DNA from: Moraxellaceae bacterium
GTDB lineage: Bacteria > Pseudomonadota > Gammaproteobacteria > Pseudomonadales > Moraxellaceae
Reading direction: 5' to 3'
Assembly: GCA_030146505.1 (NCBI GenBank)
Contig: JASLCO010000341.1
Span: 1-5,878 of the forward strand
DNA length: 5,878 bases
In this document: positions 4,681 through 5,878 of the stretch, piece by piece
Layout: every line of letters begins with the position of its first letter
How positions within the stretch are numbered: the stretch's first letter is position 1
Notes under the pieces: generated by a model
Databases searched by the model: none
Told to the model about the DNA's origin: nothing
Seen by the model: only the letters and a program-made list of their open reading frames with translations
Program-made: the position numbers and the translations under genes

Positions 4681-5878
4681 ATGCCCAGCTCTCAATCCCC
4701 CCGTTCGCTTCGCGATGCCATTTCCCGCTGCCTGACCCGTGACCAGCATCGCTTGCGTCGCCGGCTTTCCGATCTTGAGCGTTTGAAGGACCCCGCCGAG
4801 AAGGCCGTCAAACAGGCGGAGCTTGAGGCGGCGGTGGCGGCATCACTGGAAAAAGTGGCTTCACGGCAGGCACGGCTGCCGATGCTGAACTATCCCGATC
4901 TGCCGGTATCCGCGCGGGCCGGGGACATCATCAATGCCATACGCGACAACCAGGTGGTGGTGCTGGCGGGGGAAACCGGCTCCGGCAAGACCACGCAGCT
5001 ACCCAAGCTGGCGCTGGCGGCGGGACGGGGCGTGCAGGGTTATATCGGCCATACCCAGCCGCGCCGCATCGCCGCGCGTTCGGTGGCGGCGCGCATTGCT
5101 GAAGAAATGAATTCTCCGCCGGGTGATCTGGTGGGTTACAAGGTGCGTTTCACGGACGAATTCTCGCCCGATGGCTTTGTGAAGCTCATGACCGATGGCG
5201 TGCTGCTGGCGGAGTTGGCGCAGGACCGTTTTCTCTCGGCCTACGACACGCTCATCATCGACGAAGCCCATGAGCGTTCGCTCAATATCGATTTCCTGCT
5301 GGGCGTGCTCAAGCAGCTGTTGCAGCGCCGCCCCGACCTCAAGCTCATCATCACTTCCGCCACCATAGACGTGGAACGCTTCAGCAAGCATTTTGCCGAT
5401 GCGTCGGGAATGCCGGCGCCCGTGCTGCTGGTGGAAGGCCGCAGCTATCCGGTGGAAGTGTTGTACCGACCCATCAGCGAAGACGCGGTGGGCTCGGATG
5501 AAGATGAAGGCTTTGATGAAATAGAAGAAGCCATTCCGCGTGCCGTGCTGGCGGCGGTGGAAGAATGCCTGGCCCATGAAAAGGCGGCAGGCAGGCAGGG
5601 TCGTGGCGACATTCTGGTTTTTTCCAGTCATGAGCGGGAAATCCGCGAGATCGCCGAGACCTTGCGCAAATACGGGCCGCCACATACGGAAATCCTGCCG
5701 CTGTATGCGCGTCTTTCATTGAGCGAGCAGCAGAGGGTTTTCCAGGCGGGCAAGGGCCGGCGTATTGTCATTGCCACCAATGTGGCGGAAACCTCGCTCA
5801 CCGTTCCCAATATCCATTATGTGATTGATCCGGGCTTTGCCCGTATCAGCCGTTACTCTTTCCGCAGCAAGGTGCAGC
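4681..5878 (+). CDS. hrpA: ATP-dependent RNA helicase HrpA, N-terminal part
   Basis: The first 399 residues of a DEAH-box superfamily 2 RNA helicase are present; E. coli HrpA is about 1300 aa, so most of the gene lies beyond the right edge. A charged N-terminal region (1-85) precedes the helicase core. Motifs in order are GETGSGKTT (97-105, Walker A), TQPRRIAARSVAARI (125-139, Ia), TDG (171-173), DEAH (194-197, Walker B), SAT (226-228, III), ILVFSS (311-316, IV) and ATNVAETSLTVPN (365-377, V). An acidic stretch (about 267-284) links the two RecA-like domains. The enzyme unwinds RNA using NTP; E. coli HrpA has roles in mRNA processing and in rescuing stalled or collided ribosomes. No start-site SD is visible; ATG 4681 is chosen because the family N-terminus starts about here and the next in-frame ATG (codon 68) would cut conserved sequence. 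The reading frame is intact to the edge. Confidence 0.94.
   Translation, partial: MPSSQSPRSLRDAISRCLTRDQHRLRRRLSDLERLKDPAEKAVKQAELEAAVAASLEKVASRQARLPMLNYPDLPVSARAGDIINAIRDNQVVVLAGETGSGKTTQLPKLALAAGRGVQGYIGHTQPRRIAARSVAARIAEEMNSPPGDLVGYKVRFTDEFSPDGFVKLMTDGVLLAELAQDRFLSAYDTLIIDEAHERSLNIDFLLGVLKQLLQRRPDLKLIITSATIDVERFSKHFADASGMPAPVLLVEGRSYPVEVLYRPISEDAVGSDEDEGFDEIEEAIPRAVLAAVEECLAHEKAAGRQGRGDILVFSSHEREIREIAETLRKYGPPHTEILPLYARLSLSEQQRVFQAGKGRRIVIATNVAETSLTVPNIHYVIDPGFARISRYSFRSKVQ

Noticed and set aside
4484..4749. Small open frames on both strands over the repeat region and the hrpA start
   Set aside because: They translate the palindromic repeats (RRRPAP- and VPAQA-type peptides are typical of such elements) and overlap hrpA in the wrong frame.
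4999..5685. Minus-strand open frame of 228 codons
   Set aside because: It is the antisense shadow of the HrpA helicase core, which carries all expected motifs on the plus strand.

Overview
This window reads as a piece of a GC-rich (about 60 % by eye) Gram-negative chromosome, most likely a betaproteobacterium. The evidence is the gene set (YaeQ, an HrpA-type DEAH helicase, a ClC transporter with C-terminal CBS domains, a class V aminotransferase resembling ones I associate with Betaproteobacteria and pseudomonads) together with short dispersed intergenic palindromes. The assignment comes from family recognition, not a database search. I see no phage genes, insertion sequence, CRISPR array, tRNA or rRNA.

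Left part (1-2064): the C-terminal part of a MarR-family regulator enters from the left edge. Its reading frame appears broken by one extra base near position 56. Its stop overlaps the start of a complete ClC chloride transporter gene by four bases (ATGA), so the two look like a translationally coupled regulator-transporter pair. Two hairpins follow the transporter gene, the second being a convincing intrinsic terminator.

Middle part (2065-3241): a short conserved-looking gene of unknown function (about 99 aa) runs rightward and converges on yaeQ, which is on the minus strand. The 49-bp gap between them holds a 12-bp-stem palindrome. yaeQ is divergent from the next gene, and their 187-bp shared upstream region carries another palindrome, AAAGCCGG-N7-CCGGCTTT.

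Right part (3242-5878): a complete PLP-dependent class V aminotransferase (alanine/serine-glyoxylate type) is followed by a 305-bp non-coding stretch packed with five degenerate palindromic elements. Then comes the N-terminal 399 codons of hrpA, which runs off the right edge. hrpA has no visible Shine-Dalgarno sequence, and a CATAAT hexamer ends eight bases before its ATG, suggesting a leaderless transcript.

Apart from the MarR-ClC pair, the genes are functionally unrelated housekeeping or accessory genes and do not form a common pathway. I do not find a clear new multi-gene system. The points most worth a second look are the altered anion-pathway residues of the ClC protein, the small unknown gene, the repeat mosaic upstream of hrpA and the putative leaderless hrpA start.
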